64,000 nt of DNA, taken from assembly GCA_947495915.1 (NCBI GenBank), contig CANMAW010000001.1:620001-684000 (forward strand). The letters are read 5' to 3'. The stretch comes from Maribacter algarum (ex Lu et al. 2025) (nom. illeg.). Its GTDB lineage: Bacteria; Bacteroidota; Bacteroidia; Flavobacteriales; Flavobacteriaceae. Positions 23,025 through 32,382 of the stretch are shown one piece after another (position 1 is the first letter of the stretch; every line of letters begins with the position of its first letter). A model generated the notes under the pieces. It saw only the letters and a program-made list of their open reading frames with translations, had not been told where the DNA came from and searched no databases. Both the position numbers and the translations under genes were made by a program.

Positions 23025-24836
23025 ATGCAATTAAGCTCACTCGATTATGGCTTTATAATCGTTTTTTTCACCCTTGTTTTAGGTATTGGAATTTATGTTT
23101 CCAAAAAATCAGGAGAAAGTTCTTCTGAATTTTTTCTCTCAGGTAGAACTATGCCTTGGTGGTTGTTGGGCCTCTCAATGGTAGCAACTACTTTTTCTAC
23201 CGACACTCCTAATTTAGTAACTGACCTTGTTCGAACTACAGGAGTTTCAGGTAACTGGGGATGGTGGTGTTTTCTGTTAACAGGAATGCTTACCGTTTTT
23301 GTTTATGCCAAATTATGGCGAAAATCGAATGTAAAAACTGACCTAGAGTTTTACGAATTACGATATGGTGGTAAACCAGCAAGTTTTTTACGAAAGTTTC
23401 GTGCGGTTTATTTAGGGGTTTTGTTCAATGTGATTACAATGTCTGCTGTAACGCTAGCGGCAATTAAAATTGGAGGTATAATGTTGGGTTTAGAGCCATG
23501 GCAAACTGTCGTAGGAGCAGGGCTAATAACCGTTGTTTTTAGTGCTTTGGGCGGATTTAAAGGAGTGGTTTACACCGATTTTTTGTTATTTTTTGTGGCG
23601 ATGGCGGGGGCAATAGGAGCTGCATTTTATTTGGTAAATATTCCTGAAGTGGGTGGGTTAGAAGCGGTAATATCAAATGATTTAGTGAAAAATAAAATGA
23701 ACATTTTACCTGATTTGTCTGACACCAAAATGGTGATTACAATTTTAGTAATACCATTAGCAGTGCAATGGTGGAGTTCTTGGTACCCCGGTGGCGAGCC
23801 TGGTGGTGGTGGTTATATTGCACAGCGTATGTTGGCAGCAAAGAATGAAAACCATGCTATAGGCGCAACTTTCTTTTTTAATATTATGCACTATGCTTTA
23901 CGCCCGTGGCCATGGATTCTGGTTGCATTAGCATCTTTGGTTGTGTATCCTGATGTGGCTAGTATTGCAGAAGCATTTCCTAATGTTCCTGCCGACAAAC
24001 TTGGGCATGATTTAGCATATTCAGCAATGTTAACCAAACTACCTAGCGGATTACTAGGGGTGGTTTTAGCATCGCTTATCGCTGCATATATGAGTACTAT
24101 TTCAACGCAACTGAATTGGGGGTCCTCCTATTTGGTTTTTGATTTTTACAAACAACAAATAAATCCGAATGCAACCGAAAAGCAAATGGTTGCTGTTGGT
24201 CGCTTATCAACCGTAGTGTTAATGGTACTAAGTGCATTTTTAGCACTTGCCATGCAAAACGCTATGGATGTCTTTAATCTACTATTATCCTTTGGGGCAG
24301 GCACCGGATTGATTTTTATTTTAAGATGGTTTTGGTGGCGAATCAACGCTTGGAGCGAAATTTCAGCCATGTTTGCTTCCGGAATTTTGTCTATTCTCAT
24401 AGCAACGACATCTTTGAAGTCTTATTTATTTGATGCTCAAAATGGAGTATTGCCTGAATGGGGAGAATTACCATTTATAATGATCATCACTACTGTGATT
24501 TGGCTAACCGCAACATTCATGACTCAACCAGAATCTAAAGAAGTTTTGAGAAGTTTTTACCTTAAAATTCAACCTGGCGGCCCTGGATGGGCAAAAGTCG
24601 TTGATGATGCAAATGACGATAACGAAGTAATCGTAAATACTGATGAAAAATGGAGTGTTCCATCAGGCATTACAGCAATGTTATTAGGGGTTATTTTGAT
24701 TTATACGCTCATGTTTGCAACCGGATATTGGATATACGGCAGAACTACTCTCGCGCTTATATTATCAGGTGTTGCCGTCGTTTCAGGCATACTTTTGATT
24801 GTCGCATGGAATCGAATGAAAGAAAATATTTTATAA
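23025..24836 (+). CDS. Sodium:solute symporter (SSS family)
   Basis: 603 aa, about 13-14 membrane helices. SEFFLSGRTMPWWLLGLSMV and ATTFSTDTPNLV carry the sodium-site motif region of SSS (SLC5-like) proteins; the later helix MSTISTQLNWGSSYLV carries the second Na site. Members move sugars, proline, nucleosides or sialic acid with sodium. It is followed 4 bases later by an HGSNAT-like acetyltransferase and then a secreted protein gene, so a glycan or amino-sugar substrate is plausible. Confidence 0.9.
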   Translation: MQLSSLDYGFIIVFFTLVLGIGIYVSKKSGESSSEFFLSGRTMPWWLLGLSMVATTFSTDTPNLVTDLVRTTGVSGNWGWWCFLLTGMLTVFVYAKLWRKSNVKTDLEFYELRYGGKPASFLRKFRAVYLGVLFNVITMSAVTLAAIKIGGIMLGLEPWQTVVGAGLITVVFSALGGFKGVVYTDFLLFFVAMAGAIGAAFYLVNIPEVGGLEAVISNDLVKNKMNILPDLSDTKMVITILVIPLAVQWWSSWYPGGEPGGGGYIAQRMLAAKNENHAIGATFFFNIMHYALRPWPWILVALASLVVYPDVASIAEAFPNVPADKLGHDLAYSAMLTKLPSGLLGVVLASLIAAYMSTISTQLNWGSSYLVFDFYKQQINPNATEKQMVAVGRLSTVVLMVLSAFLALAMQNAMDVFNLLLSFGAGTGLIFILRWFWWRINAWSEISAMFASGILSILIATTSLKSYLFDAQNGVLPEWGELPFIMIITTVIWLTATFMTQPESKEVLRSFYLKIQPGGPGWAKVVDDANDDNEVIVNTDEKWSVPSGITAMLLGVILIYTLMFATGYWIYGRTTLALILSGVAVVSGILLIVAWNRMKENIL

Positions 24837-24840
24837 ACCA

Positions 24841-25932
24841 ATGCCTATGAAGAATAGAATTCTTTCAGTTGATATTTTTAGAGGCGCCACTATTATCTTA
24901 ATGATTTTGGTGAATACGCCAGGTACTTGGTCTGCCGTGTATGCACCATTATTACATGCGAAATGGCATGGTTATACACCTACAGATTTAGTATTTCCGT
25001 TTTTCCTTTTTATCGTTGGAGTATCTATTGTGTTTTCTTATAAGAACAAAACTCCTAACAAAAACACCTATAAAAAAATCATAATCCGAACCCTAAAGTT
25101 GATAGGTTTGGGGCTTTTCTTAGGTGCTTTTTTAATTCATTTTCCGTTTTTTAAGTCGTTTGAAAATATTCGATTTCCCGGAGTTTTACAGCGAATAGGC
25201 GTCGTTTTTTTATGTGCATCAATTTTGTTTTTAAATTTTAATTGGAAAACCATAATTGGTTTAGCAGTGTTCTTTTTATTTGGTTATTGGTTGCTGATGA
25301 CACAAATTCCGGTTGAAGGCATGACTTCTACTTTAGATCGTGCACCAAACAACTTTGCAAACTGGCTTGATGTTAAGGTTTTTGGCACACACAATTATAA
25401 AGCTGACTATGATCCCGAAGGGCTATTAAGTACAATTCCGTCAATCGTTAGCGCTTTATTTGGAATATTCACAGGCTTAATATTAACTTCAAAACAAAAG
25501 CAAAAGGAAACGATATTATTTGGAATAGGAGGGACACTATTGATTCTAGGACACCTGTGGAACATTTTCTTCCCTATTAATAAGGCACTTTGGACTAGCA
25601 GTTTCGTCCTCGTAACATCAGGATGGGCCAATTTAATCTTAGCCCTGATTTATTATTTTACCGATGTAAAAGGATTGAAGTTTGGTAGCATATTTAAATA
25701 TGCTGGTGCGAATGCAATTATACTTTATTTTCTTTCAAGCTTTATAAGTAAAATTATGGGGCAAATTAAAATAGGTGAAACCTCTTTACATGGGTGGCTA
25801 TTTGATAAAGTGTACGTACATGATTTTATTTCTATGCAACTCTCTTCTTTGTTGTATGGCTTAACTGTAGTGGCGTTTTATACACTTTTGGCATATATAT
25901 TGTTTCGAAGAAAGATATTCTTCAAAGTATAA
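24841..25932 (+). CDS. HGSNAT/NagX-like membrane acetyltransferase (DUF5009-type)
   Basis: 363 aa, about ten helices. LSVDIFRGATIILMILVNTP and KWHGYTPTDLVFPFFLFIVG are the signature of heparan-alpha-glucosaminide N-acetyltransferase-like proteins; the His of WHG is a likely catalytic residue in this family. They acetylate amino sugars across the membrane from acetyl-CoA in the cytosol. In bacteria (NagX) the gene is linked with amino-sugar use. Operon with an SSS transporter (4 bases before) and a secreted protein (2 bases after). Confidence 0.85.
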   Translation: MPMKNRILSVDIFRGATIILMILVNTPGTWSAVYAPLLHAKWHGYTPTDLVFPFFLFIVGVSIVFSYKNKTPNKNTYKKIIIRTLKLIGLGLFLGAFLIHFPFFKSFENIRFPGVLQRIGVVFLCASILFLNFNWKTIIGLAVFFLFGYWLLMTQIPVEGMTSTLDRAPNNFANWLDVKVFGTHNYKADYDPEGLLSTIPSIVSALFGIFTGLILTSKQKQKETILFGIGGTLLILGHLWNIFFPINKALWTSSFVLVTSGWANLILALIYYFTDVKGLKFGSIFKYAGANAIILYFLSSFISKIMGQIKIGETSLHGWLFDKVYVHDFISMQLSSLLYGLTVVAFYTLLAYILFRRKIFFKV

Positions 25933-25934
25933 CT

Positions 25935-26546
25935 ATGAGAAATGCCATTAGGTTTTATAGATTTATTATTCTAATATTTATTTTGATGGGATGGCCTCAG
26001 GAAAGCATTGCCCAAAATGGGTTTCAAGAGGGTTATGTGGTCACAAAAAAGAATGACACGTTATATGGTGTTGTTAGAGACAGAAAACTAGGTGCTTTTG
26101 CCAAGCTTTATAAAAAGATAAAATTTAAAGGTAAAAAGGGTAAATCAAAGTATGCTGCCAAAGATCTAATTGCATATAAGATTGGTGATATTACCTTTGA
26201 AATAATGAAAACAACGAGAACAGGGCAGTTTTTCAATCAACAATTGCAACTGTCAGACGATGGTGATTATGAGTTTTTTAAAGTAATACACAAAGGAAAC
26301 CTAAGCTACTATATGCTAGAGTTTGAAGATGCTGATTCAGGGCATATAGATGCAAATGCCTATTTTAAAAAAGAAAATGATGATACTTTAATCCGTGTTA
26401 ACCAAGGTATTTTGGGTTTAAAAAGGAAAAAGTTGGCAAGGTATTTCTCTAATTATCCTGAATTGGGTCAGCGCATTTTAAACAAACAGTTCAATAGTGC
26501 TTCAGAAATAGTTCACTTTTACAATGCTTGGAAAATAGATAATTAA
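25935..26546 (+). CDS. Secreted hypothetical protein
   Basis: 203 aa, signal peptide residues 1-26 (SIAQNG). The start of the mature part, EGYVVTKKNDTLYGVVRDRK, is a motif common in Flavobacteriaceae secreted proteins of unknown role. No lipobox. It starts 2 bases after the HGSNAT-like gene, so the SSS, acetyltransferase and this gene form one operon. Function not known. Confidence 0.72.
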   Translation: MRNAIRFYRFIILIFILMGWPQESIAQNGFQEGYVVTKKNDTLYGVVRDRKLGAFAKLYKKIKFKGKKGKSKYAAKDLIAYKIGDITFEIMKTTRTGQFFNQQLQLSDDGDYEFFKVIHKGNLSYYMLEFEDADSGHIDANAYFKKENDDTLIRVNQGILGLKRKKLARYFSNYPELGQRILNKQFNSASEIVHFYNAWKIDN

Positions 26547-26577
26547 ATAGAAGTTATTATTGAATTCTGTTTCAATC

Positions 26578-27162
26578 CTATTTTTGCATCAATTTTGCAA
26601 CATATTTTCCAATAACGTCAAACTCTAAATTAACTCTAGTTCCAATTTGGTATGTTTTAAATCGCGTATGCTCATAAGTATACGGAATAATCGCAACTGT
26701 AAAAGTATTTTTACCCGAATCAACAACCGTTAAACTAGTGCCGTCTATAGTAATCGATCCTTTTTCTATGGTCGGATTGTTAAATGACGCATCGTATTCA
26801 AATGAAAAATGCCAGCTACCATCTTTTTGATTAATTGATGTGCATATACCGGTTTGATCAACATGACCTTGAACAATATGCCCATCAAGACGGCTTCCTA
26901 AAATCATAGCGCGTTCTAAATTAACTTCATCTCCAATTGAAAGATCATTCAAATTCGTTTTCTGTAATGTTTCGTCAATAGCAGTAACTGTGTATTTGTT
27001 GCCATCTAAAGCAACCACGGTTAAGCAAACTCCATTGTGCGCAACACTTTGATCTATTTTCAGCTCATTTGTAATACTAGATGCTACGGTAATATGAAGA
27101 TTACTTCCATCAGTTTCTAGATTTGTAATTTCCCCTAAGGTTTCGATTATGCCTGTAAACAT
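26578..27162 (-). CDS. ribE: Riboflavin synthase, alpha chain
   Basis: 194 aa. Catalyses dismutation of two 6,7-dimethyl-8-ribityllumazines to riboflavin. Begins with the invariant MFTGIIETLG. Two homologous barrels: N-terminal VAHNGVCLTVV and C-terminal SITIDGTSLTVV (both carry the ligand-binding loop), and RLDGHIVQGHVD. No FMN riboswitch is seen in the 58-base leader, which is only a divergent promoter region with pdxA. Confidence 0.97.
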   Translation of the reverse strand: MFTGIIETLGEITNLETDGSNLHITVASSITNELKIDQSVAHNGVCLTVVALDGNKYTVTAIDETLQKTNLNDLSIGDEVNLERAMILGSRLDGHIVQGHVDQTGICTSINQKDGSWHFSFEYDASFNNPTIEKGSITIDGTSLTVVDSGKNTFTVAIIPYTYEHTRFKTYQIGTRVNLEFDVIGKYVAKLMQK

Positions 27163-27179
27163 CTTACATTTAAATTAAG

Positions 27180-27187
27180 TAATTTTG
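27180..27187 (+). promoter_or_regulatory. -7 element of pdxA
   Basis: TAATTTTG, exact consensus, 33 bases before the pdxA ATG. It overlaps the TTG at 27185 that a longer frame would use, so the ATG at 27221 is the start. Confidence 0.5.
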
Positions 27188-27204
27188 CAACTTCAACTTG
27201 CAAT

Positions 27205-27212
27205 CAAAGGTA
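27205..27212 (-). promoter_or_regulatory. -7 element of ribE
   Basis: TACCTTTG on the minus strand, exact consensus, 42 bases before the ribE start. It lies inside the pdxA leader, so the two divergent promoters overlap. Confidence 0.5.
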
Positions 27213-27220
27213 AGAATAAC

Positions 27221-28267
27221 ATGGATGAAAACAGAAAAATTAGGCTTGGTATCTCCATAGGAGATATCAACGGTATTGGTTGTGAAGTAGCGCTAAAGAC
27301 ATTTACTGATTCTCGGATGCTTGATTTTTGTACACCTGTTTTTTTTGCATCTAATAAAACAATTGCCGGTCAGACCAGCGCATTGAATATAGACATCAAG
27401 TATAACGGAATTCAAGAAACCTCAAAAGCGATTGACGGTAAAATAAATGTCGTAAATATTTGGAAAGAGATTCCGAAATTAGAATTCGGGCAAGCTACTA
27501 CAGAGGCTGGAAAATTTGCTATTCGTTCTCTTAAAGCAGCTGTAGAGTCATTAAAAGTTGGTGATATTGATGTTCTAGTAACTGCCCCAATTAATAAGAA
27601 CAATATTCAGTCTGACGATTTTAAATTTCCAGGGCATACTGATTTTCTTGCTCAAGAACTTGACGGAGATAGTTTAATGTTCATGGTTACTGATGGTTTA
27701 AAGGTTGGTCTATTAACTGATCATGTAGCAGTAAAAGATGTACCTGCAGCAATAAATCCTATTTTAATACGAACCAAAGTACGCACAATTGAAAAGTCAT
27801 TAACTATGGACTTTGGAATTCGTAGACCCAAAATTGCCCTTTTAGGAATTAATCCGCATAGCGGCGATAATGGAACCATTGGAAAGGAAGATGAAGAAAT
27901 TTTAAAGCCAGTTATAAAAGAAATGTCAGCTGCTGGTCATTTAGTTTTTGGGCCTTATGCTGCAGACAGTTTCTTTGGGTCTGATAGTCACACAAAATTT
28001 GATGCTATACTAGCTGCATATCACGATCAAGGTCTAATTCCGTTTAAAACATTATCATTCGGTAATGGTGTCAACTATACTGCAGGTCTTAGTAAAGTAA
28101 GAACTTCTCCTGACCACGGTACGGCTTATGAAATTGCGGGCACCGGAAAAGCAGACAACAGTTCATTTAAAGAAGCGGTGTTTACAGCTCTTCGGGTGTT
28201 TAAAAATCGTTCTGAATATGCAGAATTAACTGAAAACGTTTTACAAAAACAACGTATTCGTAGATAG
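27221..28267 (+). CDS. pdxA: 4-hydroxythreonine-4-phosphate dehydrogenase
   Basis: 348 aa from ATG 27221. Pyridoxal-phosphate synthesis: oxidises 4-phosphohydroxy-L-threonine with NAD, using a divalent metal. It has GDINGIG near the N-terminus, PGHTDFLAQ, the metal-binding His in LLTDHVAVKDVP and YHDQGLIPFK, and the NAD-binding SPDHGTAYEIAG. Full family length. Followed by a hairpin terminator. Confidence 0.95.
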   Translation: MDENRKIRLGISIGDINGIGCEVALKTFTDSRMLDFCTPVFFASNKTIAGQTSALNIDIKYNGIQETSKAIDGKINVVNIWKEIPKLEFGQATTEAGKFAIRSLKAAVESLKVGDIDVLVTAPINKNNIQSDDFKFPGHTDFLAQELDGDSLMFMVTDGLKVGLLTDHVAVKDVPAAINPILIRTKVRTIEKSLTMDFGIRRPKIALLGINPHSGDNGTIGKEDEEILKPVIKEMSAAGHLVFGPYAADSFFGSDSHTKFDAILAAYHDQGLIPFKTLSFGNGVNYTAGLSKVRTSPDHGTAYEIAGTGKADNSSFKEAVFTALRVFKNRSEYAELTENVLQKQRIRR

Positions 28268-28278
28268 TAATTGAAAGA

Positions 28279-28312
28279 GAATTATTCATATTGAATAATT
28301 CATTCTTTTTGC
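28279..28312 (+). terminator. Rho-independent terminator
   Basis: GAATTATTCA with TGAATAATTC, loop TAT, then ATTCTTTTTG. It ends the pdxA transcript. Confidence 0.65.
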
Positions 28313-28314
28313 GG

Positions 28315-28344
28315 TTGTCTATTATTAAAATAATAGTATCTTTG
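28315..28344 (+). promoter_or_regulatory. Promoter of the yceD-rpmF transcript
   Basis: TTG (28315-28317), 19 bases, TATCTTTG (28337-28344). A clean match to the Bacteroidota -33/-7 pattern, 47 bases before the yceD start. Confidence 0.6.
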
Positions 28345-28391
28345 CACCCGCCTTTACATAGAGGTAAAATGTTTTAAACAAGTGTGATACA

Positions 28392-28922
28392 ATGAAAAAA
28401 AAGGAGTTTAGCGTTCCTTTCTCAGGGTTGAAGCAAGGGAAACACGAGTTTAAGTATGTTGTAAATAAGGAGTTCTTTGAATCTTTTGGGTATACTGAGT
28501 TTAATGATGCAAATGTAAATCTGCAGGTTTTGTTAAATAAAATGAGTACGATGCTTGAATTTGAACTACAGGCTGAAGGTACCATTAATGTAGATTGCGA
28601 TCTAACTAGCGAACCTTATGATCAACAAATTAATTCTGATTTAGAGTTAGTTGTAAAATTTGGAGAGGAGTTTAATGATGATGACGATGAAATTTTAATT
28701 ATACCTCATGGTGAGCATCAAGTCAATATTGCACAATATGTGTATGAGATGTTAGTCTTAGCGGTACCTCAAAAAAGAATTCATCCTGGTGTGGAAGATG
28801 GCACATTAGATTCTGAAGTTTTGAAGAGACTAGAAGATTTACAGCCTAAAGAGAAAAAAGAAAATAAAGAAGAAACTGATCCCCGATGGGATGTATTAAA
28901 AAAGTTAATAACGGATAAATAA
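28392..28922 (+). CDS. yceD: YceD/DUF177 family protein
   Basis: 176 aa. Members of DUF177 are coded before rpmF throughout bacteria and are linked to rRNA processing. Features include the conserved [10 protein letters not shown] segment and an acidic FNDDDDEI region, then [12 protein letters not shown]-type C-terminal end (here [12 protein letters not shown]). It stands 8 bases before rpmF and starts the transcript. Confidence 0.9.
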   Translation: MKKKEFSVPFSGLKQGKHEFKYVVNKEFFESFGYTEFNDANVNLQVLLNKMSTMLEFELQAEGTINVDCDLTSEPYDQQINSDLELVVKFGEEFNDDDDEILIIPHGEHQVNIAQYVYEMLVLAVPQKRIHPGVEDGTLDSEVLKRLEDLQPKEKKENKEETDPRWDVLKKLITDK

Positions 28923-28930
28923 GTTGTAAA

Positions 28931-29128
28931 ATGGCACATCCTAAACGTAAGATTTCCAAAACCAGAAGAGACAAAAGAAGAACTCACTATAAGGCAGTTG
29001 CGCCTACTTTAGCTACTGATTCAACCACAGGTGAAATGCATTTGTACCACAGAGCGCACTGGCATGAAGGTAAATTATATTACAAAGGTCAAATATTGAT
29101 TGATAAAACTGAAGAAGCAGAAGCTTAG
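28931..29128 (+). CDS. rpmF: 50S ribosomal protein L32
   Basis: 65 aa. [20 protein letters not shown] is the L32 N-terminus. The zinc-type cysteines of some L32 are absent, as is usual in Bacteroidota. It follows yceD by 8 bases. A terminator follows directly, separating it from fabH, so the classical rpmF-plsX-fabH order is broken: plsX is absent here. Confidence 0.97.
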   Translation: MAHPKRKISKTRRDKRRTHYKAVAPTLATDSTTGEMHLYHRAHWHEGKLYYKGQILIDKTEEAEA

Positions 29129-29154
29129 TGTTTGCTGTTTTCAAAATATGAAAT

Positions 29155-29186
29155 AACTCCCACTTTTATAAGTTGGGAGTTTTTTA
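29155..29186 (+). terminator. Rho-independent terminator after rpmF
   Basis: AACTCCCA(CTT) pairs with AAGTTGGGAGTT around TTAT, then a TTTTT run. Confidence 0.75.
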
Positions 29187-29259
29187 ATATACAATCATTT
29201 CCATCTTTTTTAACGGTTAATGAACTAGTTTACAGAGAAGTATTGGTTTTTGAAGAATC

Positions 29260-29292
29260 TTGAGGTTTTAAGCTAAAAAATCACTAATTTTC
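29260..29292 (+). promoter_or_regulatory. Putative fabH promoter
   Basis: TTG (29260-29262), 22 bases, TAATTTTC (29285-29292; one mismatch to TAnnTTTG), 51 bases before the ATG. Confidence 0.4.
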
Positions 29293-29342
29293 AACTCTTT
29301 TTAACCATTTTCGAGCTTTTTTTGTCAAAAAACGATTTAAGT

Positions 29343-30335
29343 ATGAGCAAGCTAACAGCAGCGATAACCGCTGTGGGATCATATGTTCCGAAATTTGTAA
29401 TGACCAACAAGATGTTGGAAGACCTGGTAGAAACCAACGATGAGTGGATCACCAGCCGAACCGGAATTAAAGAAAGAAGAATTCTTAAGGAAGATGAAGG
29501 AGAAGGAACTTCTTATTTGGCGATTAAGGCTGCGAATGACTTAATTCAAAAAAGAAACATTAAGCCTGAAGAAATTGACCTAGTAATGGTAGCTACTGCA
29601 ACACCTGATAGTATGGTGGCTTCAACTGCTGCTTTTGTTGCGTCAGAAATAGGTGCGTCAAATGCATTTGCCTATGACTTACTCGCAGCTTGTTCTAGTT
29701 TTCTTTTTGGAATGTCAACGGCATCCAGCTATATCGAATCTGGTAGATACAAAAAAGTTCTATTGATAGGTGCAGATAAAATGTCATCCATCATTAATTA
29801 TAAAGACCGTACGACCTGTATTATTTTTGGTGATGGAGCAGGAGCTGTATTATTCGAACCGAATAACGAAGGGTTAGGCTTGCAAGATGAGTACCTTCGA
29901 GCAGACGGGTCAGGTAGAAAATACTTAGGTATGGAAGCTGGTGGTTCTATATTACCAGCGACTCATGAAACGGTTGACGCAGGTCAACATTATATTTTTC
30001 AAGATGGTAAATCAGTTTTTAAGTTTGCTGTTTCGAATATGGCAGATGTAGCAGAGAAAATCATGTTACGAAATAACTTAAAAAATACCGATGTATCATG
30101 GCTAGTTCCTCATCAAGCTAATAAGAGAATAATTGATGCTACTGCCAATAGAATGGGTCTTGACTCTTCAAAAGTACTAATGAACATTCAAAGATATGGT
30201 AATACGACCTCTGCAACCTTACCATTGCTTCTTGCAGATTACGAAGAAAAGCTGAAAAAAGGAGATAATTTGGTATTTGCTGCTTTTGGTGGCGGGTTTA
30301 CTTGGGGTTCTATTTACCTGAAATGGGCATATTAA
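29343..30335 (+). CDS. fabH: Beta-ketoacyl-ACP synthase III
   Basis: 330 aa from ATG 29343 (TTG 29322 would add seven residues). Starts fatty-acid elongation by joining acetyl-CoA with malonyl-ACP. Catalytic Cys117 (DLLAACSSF), His in VPHQANKRI and Asn in YGNTTSATLPL form the thiolase-fold triad; NDEWITSRTGIKERR is the usual N-terminal signature. Followed 25 bases later by accB. Confidence 0.96.
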   Translation: MSKLTAAITAVGSYVPKFVMTNKMLEDLVETNDEWITSRTGIKERRILKEDEGEGTSYLAIKAANDLIQKRNIKPEEIDLVMVATATPDSMVASTAAFVASEIGASNAFAYDLLAACSSFLFGMSTASSYIESGRYKKVLLIGADKMSSIINYKDRTTCIIFGDGAGAVLFEPNNEGLGLQDEYLRADGSGRKYLGMEAGGSILPATHETVDAGQHYIFQDGKSVFKFAVSNMADVAEKIMLRNNLKNTDVSWLVPHQANKRIIDATANRMGLDSSKVLMNIQRYGNTTSATLPLLLADYEEKLKKGDNLVFAAFGGGFTWGSIYLKWAY

Positions 30336-30360
30336 AAACAAAGAAACTAAATCAAACTAT

Positions 30361-30849
30361 ATGGATATTAAAGAAATTCAAAGCCTAATTAAGTTTGTGG
30401 CAAAATCGGGCGCTAGCGAGGTAAAGTTAGAAACTGATGATATTAAAATCACCATTAGAACTGGTGCAGCTGGTAGTGGTACAGAAACCACTTATGTGCA
30501 GCAAGTTCCGATGGCGCAACCTCAAATGATGGCTGCGGCTCCTGTTGAGACTGCTGCTGCTCCTGCCGCTACCGAAACAAAGGCCGATGCACCTGCTGCA
30601 GACGATAAATACATTACTATAAAGTCTCCTATTATTGGTACTTTTTATCGTAAACCCGCTCCTGATAAACCATCTTTTGTTGAAGTTGGTGCTGATATAA
30701 ATAAAGGAGATGTACTTTGTGTTATTGAAGCCATGAAACTTTTCAATGATATTGAATCTGAAGTTTCAGGAAAAATCGTGAAAATTTTGGTAGATGACTC
30801 TTCTCCTGTAGAATTTGATCAACCTTTATTTTTAGTAGATCCATCATAA
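30361..30849 (+). CDS. accB: Acetyl-CoA carboxylase biotin carboxyl carrier protein
   Basis: 162 aa. The biotin site is Lys126 in CVIEAMKLFNDIE; an Ala/Pro-rich flexible linker (residues about 50-80) joins the N-terminal helix to the biotinyl domain. It forms acetyl-CoA carboxylase with AccC, encoded directly downstream, and AccAD, which is not in this window. Confidence 0.97.
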   Translation: MDIKEIQSLIKFVAKSGASEVKLETDDIKITIRTGAAGSGTETTYVQQVPMAQPQMMAAAPVETAAAPAATETKADAPAADDKYITIKSPIIGTFYRKPAPDKPSFVEVGADINKGDVLCVIEAMKLFNDIESEVSGKIVKILVDDSSPVEFDQPLFLVDPS

Positions 30850-30932
30850 GTTAAAAACCAAATTAAAAAAAGCAAAATCTATTGCGTTTACGTAGAGATT
30901 TTGGTGCTTTAAATTTAAAATTTGGAAACCGT

Positions 30933-32285
30933 ATGTTTAAAAAAATATTGATTGCAAATAGAGGAGAAATAGCTTTACGAGTTATTAGAACGTGTAAAGA
31001 AATGGGCATTAAAACTGTTGCTGTCTACTCTAAAGCTGATGAAGAAAGTCTTCATGTTCGTTTTGCTGATGAAGCAGTTTGTATAGGTCCGGCTCCAAGT
31101 AGTGAGTCGTATTTGAAAATACCAAATATTATTGCTGCTGCTGAAATCACCAACGCTGATGCCATACACCCGGGCTATGGTTTTCTATCAGAGAATTCGA
31201 AATTCTCAAAAATTTGCGCAGAACATGACATTAAGTTTATTGGTGCTTCTGGTGAACATATTGATAAAATGGGTGACAAAGCCACTGCAAAAGCGACAAT
31301 GAAGAAAGCCGGTGTACCTTGTGTTCCGGGCTCTGATGGCATTATGAAAGATGTTGCTGAAGCTAAAAAATTAGCCAAAAAAATGGGCTATCCTGTCATG
31401 ATAAAAGCTACTGCTGGTGGTGGTGGAAAAGGAATGCGTGCTGTTTGGTCTGAAGATAAAATGGAAGACCTTTTTGAAAGCGCTGTTCAAGAAGCTACTG
31501 CTGCCTTTGGTAACGGAGGCATGTATATGGAAAAGCTTATTGAAGAACCACGACATATTGAGATTCAAATTGTTGGAGATCAATACGGAAAGGCCTGCCA
31601 TTTATCTGAGAGAGATTGTTCGGTACAAAGAAGACATCAAAAGTTAACAGAGGAGACGCCATCTCCGTTTATGACTGATAAACTACGTAAAGAAATGGGT
31701 GAAGCAGCAATTAAAGCTGCTGAATTCATTAAATATGAAGGTGCAGGTACAGTTGAGTTTCTGGTAGATAAACACCGAAATTTCTATTTCATGGAAATGA
31801 ATACCCGTATTCAGGTAGAACACCCAATTACAGAACAGGTAGTTGATTACGATTTAATTCGCGAACAAATTTTAGTGGCTGGTGGAGTACCGATTTCTGG
31901 TAAAAACTATTTACCTAAGTTACATTCAATTGAATGTAGAATAAATGCAGAAGATCCGTATAACAATTTTAGACCTTCACCAGGTCGCATAACTACGTTG
32001 CACACACCTGGCGGGCATGGCGTACGTATGGACACTCATGTTTATAGTGGTTATACCATTCCTCCAAACTACGATTCAATGATTGCCAAACTAATTACTA
32101 CGGCTCAAACCAGAGAAGAAGCAATTAATAAAATGAAGCGCGCTTTAGACGAGTTTGTAATTGAAGGGGTAAAAACTACTATTCCGTTTCATCGTCAGTT
32201 AATGGATCATCCTGATTATTTGGCAGGTAATTATACGACCAAGTTTATGGAAGATTTCGTTATGCTTCCTGAAGAGGAAAGTTAA
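30933..32285 (+). CDS. accC: Acetyl-CoA carboxylase biotin carboxylase subunit
   Basis: 450 aa from ATG 30933: [16 protein letters not shown] is the family N-terminus, whereas the longer frame adds 17 residues from the accB leader. ATP-grasp fold with [14 protein letters not shown] (Gly loop), [17 protein letters not shown] and [15 protein letters not shown] (metal and catalytic residues). Carboxylates the biotin of AccB using ATP and bicarbonate. Confidence 0.97.
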   Translation: MFKKILIANRGEIALRVIRTCKEMGIKTVAVYSKADEESLHVRFADEAVCIGPAPSSESYLKIPNIIAAAEITNADAIHPGYGFLSENSKFSKICAEHDIKFIGASGEHIDKMGDKATAKATMKKAGVPCVPGSDGIMKDVAEAKKLAKKMGYPVMIKATAGGGGKGMRAVWSEDKMEDLFESAVQEATAAFGNGGMYMEKLIEEPRHIEIQIVGDQYGKACHLSERDCSVQRRHQKLTEETPSPFMTDKLRKEMGEAAIKAAEFIKYEGAGTVEFLVDKHRNFYFMEMNTRIQVEHPITEQVVDYDLIREQILVAGGVPISGKNYLPKLHSIECRINAEDPYNNFRPSPGRITTLHTPGGHGVRMDTHVYSGYTIPPNYDSMIAKLITTAQTREEAINKMKRALDEFVIEGVKTTIPFHRQLMDHPDYLAGNYTTKFMEDFVMLPEEES

Positions 32286-32288
32286 AAC

Positions 32289-32316
32289 ATAGCCCCGTTA
32301 TTAGGGGCTTTTTTTA
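32289..32316 (+). terminator. Rho-independent terminator after accC
   Basis: AGCCCC (32291-32296) and GGGGCT (32304-32309), loop GTTATTA, followed by a TTTTTT run. Ends fabH-accB-accC. Confidence 0.85.
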
Positions 32317-32382
32317 TTTCCGTATTCTAAATAACACAGTTACTTTGAAAATGTAAACTCGAATATAGTTGTATTTTAGAGG

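Noticed and set aside
24146-24400. Minus frame opposite the SSS gene
   Set aside because: Antisense shadow of a membrane protein gene.
27163-27220. FMN riboswitch before ribE
   Set aside because: Only 58 bases separate ribE and pdxA; too short, and no FMN aptamer sequence seen.
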